DNA of 64,000 nt from Ferrovibrio sp. MS7 (GTDB lineage: Bacteria > Pseudomonadota > Alphaproteobacteria > Ferrovibrionales > Ferrovibrionaceae): positions 1,330,001 to 1,394,000 of the forward strand of contig NZ_JBBKBA010000001.1 in the NCBI RefSeq assembly GCF_038404985.1. Direction: 5' to 3'. Numbering within the stretch: the first letter of the stretch is position 1; the number at the start of each line of letters is the position of its first letter. Positions 60,833 to 64,000 of this stretch are shown here, one piece after another. The notes under the pieces are model-generated. The model was not told the DNA's origin. It worked only from the letters and a program-made list of their open reading frames with translations, and made no database searches. The position numbers and the translations under genes are program-made.

Positions 60833-63222
60833 GCAGCGAACCGCTTTCCATCTTCGACCGGCCGAACAGCTATATAGGCCGCACCGTGCCGCGTCCGAAT
60901 GCCAAGAAGCTGCTGCAGGGCCGTGGCACCTTCATCGACGATATCGTGCTGCCGCGCATGCTGCATGTGGTGTTCGTACGCAGCCCGCATGCCCATGCCC
61001 GGATCAAGGAGATCGACCGCGCCGCTGCCCAGGCCATGCCGGGCGTGGTGGCGGTGGTCACCGGCGCCGAGTTGGCTAAGGTCATCACGCCCTGGGTCGG
61101 CGTGTTGACGCATCTGAAGGGCCTGAAATCGGCGCCGCAGCATGCCATCGCGATTGACCGCGCCTGCTGGCAGGGCGAGGCGGTGGCCGCCGTGGTAGCG
61201 GAAACCCGCGCCCAGGCCGAGGATGCCGCCGAGCATGTCTTCGTCGACTGGGAGGAACTGCCCGCTGCCGTCGATATGGAAAAGGCGTTGGATGCCGATG
61301 GCGTGGTGATCCACCCTGAACTCGGCGACAACCTGGCTTTCCGCCGCGAACTGACCGTTGGCGACCCCGATGCCGCCTTTGCTGCCGCGCATCTGGTGGT
61401 GGAGGAAACCTTCCATACCGGCCGTCATACCGGTGTTTGCCTTGAGCCGCGCGCCATCCTGGCGGATTTCCAGCCCGGCGAGGGCAAGCTGGTTGCCTAC
61501 CACGCGACGCAAGCGCCGCACATGATCCAGAATCTGCTCGCCAAGCACCTCAGCCTGGACGAAGCGGATGTGCGAGTGATCTGCAAGGATATCGGCGGTT
61601 CTTTCGGCATCAAGGTGCATGTCTATGCCGACGAGATGGCGACCGCTGCGCTGGCGGTGCTGCTGAAGCGGCCGGTGAAGTTCATCGCCGACCGGCTGGA
61701 ATCCTTCGTCACCGACATTCATGCCCGGGATCACCGCATCAAGGGCCGCATCGCGGTATCCAAGGAGGGCGACATCCTGGCCTTCGAGATCGATGACCGC
61801 ACCGGCATCGGTCCTTATTCGGTTTATCCGCGCACTAGCGCCATCGAGGCCAATCAGGTGGTGAACCTGATCGGCGGGCCCTACAAGCACAAGAATTACC
61901 GCGCCAAGGCGGAAGTGGTGTTCCAGAACAAGAATGTGATGTGCCAGTACCGCGCGGTCGGCCATCCCATCGCTTGCGCGGTCACCGAAGGCCTGGTTGA
62001 TCTAGCTGCGCAGAAACTGGGCATGGACCCGGTGGAACTCCGCCGCCGCAATCTGATCCCGGACGACGCTTATCCCTATACCGGCCTTGCCGGCCTGCCT
62101 TACGAGGACCTCTCGCATCATGCGGCTTTGGATAAGCTGCTAGCGATGATGGATTACAAGGCGCTGCGGGCCGAGCAGGCGGAACTGCGCAAGCGCGGCA
62201 TTCATCGCGGCATCGGCTTTGCCAGCTTCATCGAGGTGACCAATCCTTCCGCTGCCTTCTACGGTGTCGGCGGCGCGCGAATCTCCTCGCAGGATGGCTG
62301 CACGATCCGCCTCGATCCCACCGGCACGATTACGTGCGCCACTGGCGTCACCGAACAGGGCCAGGGCACCGAAGCGATCATTGCTCAGGTGGCGGCGACC
62401 GCTGTCGGCGTCGATATCGCCAAGGTGCGGGTGATCACCGGCGATACCGAGATCACGCCCTATGGTGGCGGCACCTGGGCCTCACGCGGCGCCGGCATCG
62501 GCGGCGAAGCGGCGCTCCAGGCCGGCAAGGCACTGAAGCAGAATATCCTTGTTGTTGCCGGCGCCATGCTGCAGGCGGCGCCAGAAACCCTGGACCTGCG
62601 CATGGGCAAGATCGTCGATGCCGATACCGGCGCTGAACGCCTGGCGCTGGATGAACTGGGCCGTGTTGCTTATTTCCGCCCGGATACGCTGCCCAAGGGG
62701 TTGCAGCCAGAATTCGTGGTGACGCGCCATTATGTGCAGAAGGATTTCCCCTTCGTTTTCACCAATGGCATCCAGGCCAGCTATCTCGAAGTGGACACCG
62801 ATACCGGCTTCGTGAAGCTGCTGAAGCATTGGTGCGTCGAGGATTGTGGCACCATCATCAACCCGCAGCTGGTCGACGAACAGGTGCGCGGCGGTGTGGT
62901 GCAGGGTCTTGGCGCGGCGCTTTTCGAGGAATGTATCTACGATGATCGCGGCCAGCTCGTGAATGGCTCGATGATCGACTATCTGGTGCCGATGGCTGGT
63001 GAGATGCCGGATATCGAAGTCGGCCATGTGGTCTCGCCGACCCGTTCATCTGAACTTGGCGCCAAGGGCGCGGGCGAGGCCGGCACCGCCGGTGCGCCAG
63101 CCGTGGTGATGAATGCCATCAATGATGCCCTGCATCCCTTCAATGCCCGCGTGCTGGCGCAGCCCTTCACGCCGGAGCGGATTCTTCAAGCCTTGGGCCG
63201 GGTGCAAGCGGCCGCCGAATAG
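60829..63222 (+). CDS. Molybdenum hydroxylase large (CoxL/xanthine dehydrogenase-like) subunit
   Basis: A 797-residue Mo-cofactor-binding subunit. N-terminal Ald_Xan_dh_C (LQGRGTFIDDIVLP), then GGSFGIKVH near residue 258, and the catalytic Glu in GAKGAGEAGTAG near 748. The active-site loop reads QYRAVGHPIACAVTE near residue 373, unlike the AYXCSFR of CO dehydrogenase and unlike AYRGAGRPE of form II aldehyde/CoxL-like enzymes. It hydroxylates an unknown N-heterocycle or aldehyde. Co-translated with the small subunit. Confidence 0.92.
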   Translation: MSSEPLSIFDRPNSYIGRTVPRPNAKKLLQGRGTFIDDIVLPRMLHVVFVRSPHAHARIKEIDRAAAQAMPGVVAVVTGAELAKVITPWVGVLTHLKGLKSAPQHAIAIDRACWQGEAVAAVVAETRAQAEDAAEHVFVDWEELPAAVDMEKALDADGVVIHPELGDNLAFRRELTVGDPDAAFAAAHLVVEETFHTGRHTGVCLEPRAILADFQPGEGKLVAYHATQAPHMIQNLLAKHLSLDEADVRVICKDIGGSFGIKVHVYADEMATAALAVLLKRPVKFIADRLESFVTDIHARDHRIKGRIAVSKEGDILAFEIDDRTGIGPYSVYPRTSAIEANQVVNLIGGPYKHKNYRAKAEVVFQNKNVMCQYRAVGHPIACAVTEGLVDLAAQKLGMDPVELRRRNLIPDDAYPYTGLAGLPYEDLSHHAALDKLLAMMDYKALRAEQAELRKRGIHRGIGFASFIEVTNPSAAFYGVGGARISSQDGCTIRLDPTGTITCATGVTEQGQGTEAIIAQVAATAVGVDIAKVRVITGDTEITPYGGGTWASRGAGIGGEAALQAGKALKQNILVVAGAMLQAAPETLDLRMGKIVDADTGAERLALDELGRVAYFRPDTLPKGLQPEFVVTRHYVQKDFPFVFTNGIQASYLEVDTDTGFVKLLKHWCVEDCGTIINPQLVDEQVRGGVVQGLGAALFEECIYDDRGQLVNGSMIDYLVPMAGEMPDIEVGHVVSPTRSSELGAKGAGEAGTAGAPAVVMNAINDALHPFNARVLAQPFTPERILQALGRVQAAAE

Positions 63223-63255
63223 TTAACGCAAAATAAGAACAACCAGGAGGAAACA

Positions 63256-64000
63256 ATGAGCAACAGCAAGATCAAGACTGGCATCAGCCGCCGCCGCGTC
63301 CTCTCTGCCACGGCAGGCGGTGCGGCGCTCGCCGCTTTCACCCCCAGCCTGTTCAACATCGCCCGCGCCCAGGCCGGCAGCATCAAGATCGGCTTCCCCA
63401 CCCCGCTCACCGGCGCCTTCGGTGCCGAGGCGCAGGACCAGGTGCGCGCCGCCGAAATCGCCATCAAGGAATTCAACGATGCCGGCGGCTTCCAGGGCCG
63501 CATGGCAGAACTGCTGGTGCGCGACGACAAGCTCAACCCGGGCGAGGCGGCCACCCGCACGCTCGAACTGATCGAGAAGGACAAGGTGAACTACATCGTC
63601 GGCTCGCTCTCGGCCGCCGTGCAGCTCTCGATCAATAATGTCACCAAGGAACGTGGCGTCATCTTCAACTCGATCAGCCAGTCGGATGCGATCAACGAGG
63701 CGAAGGACTGGAGCAAGTTCACCTTCCATGAGGCGTTGAACCCGCATATGACTGCCGGCGCTGTCGGCCGCTATGCCTTCAACAAGTTCGGTAAGAAGGT
63801 GGTCTATCTCACCGCCGATTATGCCTATGGCCATGAAATGGTGCGTGGCTTCGAAACCGTCGGCAAGGCGGTCGGCGCCCAGACGCTGGCCGATATCCGC
63901 CATCCGATCGGCGCTGCCGATTACTCGGCCTTCCTGCCGCGTATCCAGTCGCTGCGCCCGGATATCCTCTGTATCTGCAATTTCGGCCGCGATCAGGTCA
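63256..64000 (+). CDS. Branched-chain-amino-acid-type ABC transporter binding protein, 3' truncated
   Basis: A frame open to the window end, so only the first 248 residues are seen. It has a twin-arginine-like leader (ISRRRVLSATAGGAALAAF) and a mature start SIKIGFPTPLTGAFGAEAQDQVRAAEIAIKEFNDAGGFQGR of the LivK/HAAT fold. AGGAGG precedes the ATG. It is 33 bases after the large subunit and likely imports the substrate of the molybdenum hydroxylase; the rest of the importer would be beyond the window. Confidence 0.88.
   Translation, partial: MSNSKIKTGISRRRVLSATAGGAALAAFTPSLFNIARAQAGSIKIGFPTPLTGAFGAEAQDQVRAAEIAIKEFNDAGGFQGRMAELLVRDDKLNPGEAATRTLELIEKDKVNYIVGSLSAAVQLSINNVTKERGVIFNSISQSDAINEAKDWSKFTFHEALNPHMTAGAVGRYAFNKFGKKVVYLTADYAYGHEMVRGFETVGKAVGAQTLADIRHPIGAADYSAFLPRIQSLRPDILCICNFGRDQV

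Noticed and set aside
60769-61965. Minus-strand open frame of 398 codons opposite the molybdenum hydroxylase large subunit
   Set aside because: Antisense of a conserved protein; no start signal or domain.
60829-63222. Naming the molybdenum hydroxylase as CO dehydrogenase
   Set aside because: The AYXCSFR loop with the Mo/Cu-binding Cys is absent.

Overview
The window is about 64 kb of GC-rich DNA from a chromosome, most likely of an alphaproteobacterium. The support is inferential: a PcaQ-type LysR divergent from pca genes, a close match to rhizobial-type D-tartrate dehydratase, alphaproteobacterial-style PAS_5 proteins and DUF1194, and an abundance of ABC importers for small organic acids. 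I could not fix the genus. Genes are densely packed with ATGA/TGATG overlaps. I see no tRNA, rRNA, insertion sequence, prophage or CRISPR array.

Layout. (1) 1-8269: a cell-surface glycan region: two B12-binding radical SAM enzymes flanking D-glycero-D-manno-heptose nucleotide genes (hddC, hddA), a Nudix hydrolase and a GDP-fucose-synthase-like reductase, then an O-antigen ligase-like membrane protein. (2) 8316-11321: LysR regulator, D-tartrate dehydratase and an SDR. (3) 11474-22713: a RutR-like TetR regulator followed by a ten-gene operon (amidase, atypical epimerase, GNAT, DHDPS-family aldolase, NMT1-type ABC importer, TIM-barrel isomerase, enolase-superfamily enzyme, TauD-type dioxygenase) with a clear palindromic operator at its head; its substrate is unknown. 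(4) 22727-26590: Lrp-type regulator divergent from an orphan homodimeric 2-oxoacid dehydrogenase E1, then an aspartate dehydrogenase. (5) 26577-34277: DUF1194 protein, GntR regulator, an arylmalonate-decarboxylase-like protein with an amidase, and a polyamine-type ABC importer. (6) 34280-39266: transthyretin-like protein, MFS transporter, amidase, racemase-like protein and dihydropyrimidinase, looking like use of hydantoins, ureides or pyrimidine-derived amides. (7) 39414-42572: TauE/SafE exporter, quinone oxidoreductase, flavin reductase, PAS protein. (8) 42575-50514: LacI regulator divergent from an intradiol dioxygenase, SDR, BKACE, MDR reductase, cupin and ABC importer, with tandem LacI operators in the promoter. 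(9) 50608-53053: PAS protein, gltX, DUF305. (10) 53125-58057: pcaQ and pcaCHGBD. (11) 58065-64000: PPOX flavoprotein, TetR regulator, and a three-subunit molybdenum hydroxylase followed by a branched-chain-type binding protein cut by the window end.

How they work together. From about 8 kb onward the window is a catabolic region: seven transcriptional regulators, four ABC uptake systems, one MFS transporter, three amidase-signature enzymes and two ring-cleavage systems feeding central metabolism (oxaloacetate, pyruvate, 3-oxoadipate). The most interesting possibility is that the LacI-controlled cluster couples hydroxyquinol-type ring cleavage to a BKACE enzyme, giving a CoA-transferase-free end to the 3-oxoadipate route; no pcaI, pcaJ or pcaF is present in the window. 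Several enzymes lack textbook catalytic residues (epimerase without the Lys of YxxxK, racemase-like protein without either Cys, Asp/Glu racemase-fold protein with only the second Cys), which points to unrecorded chemistry.
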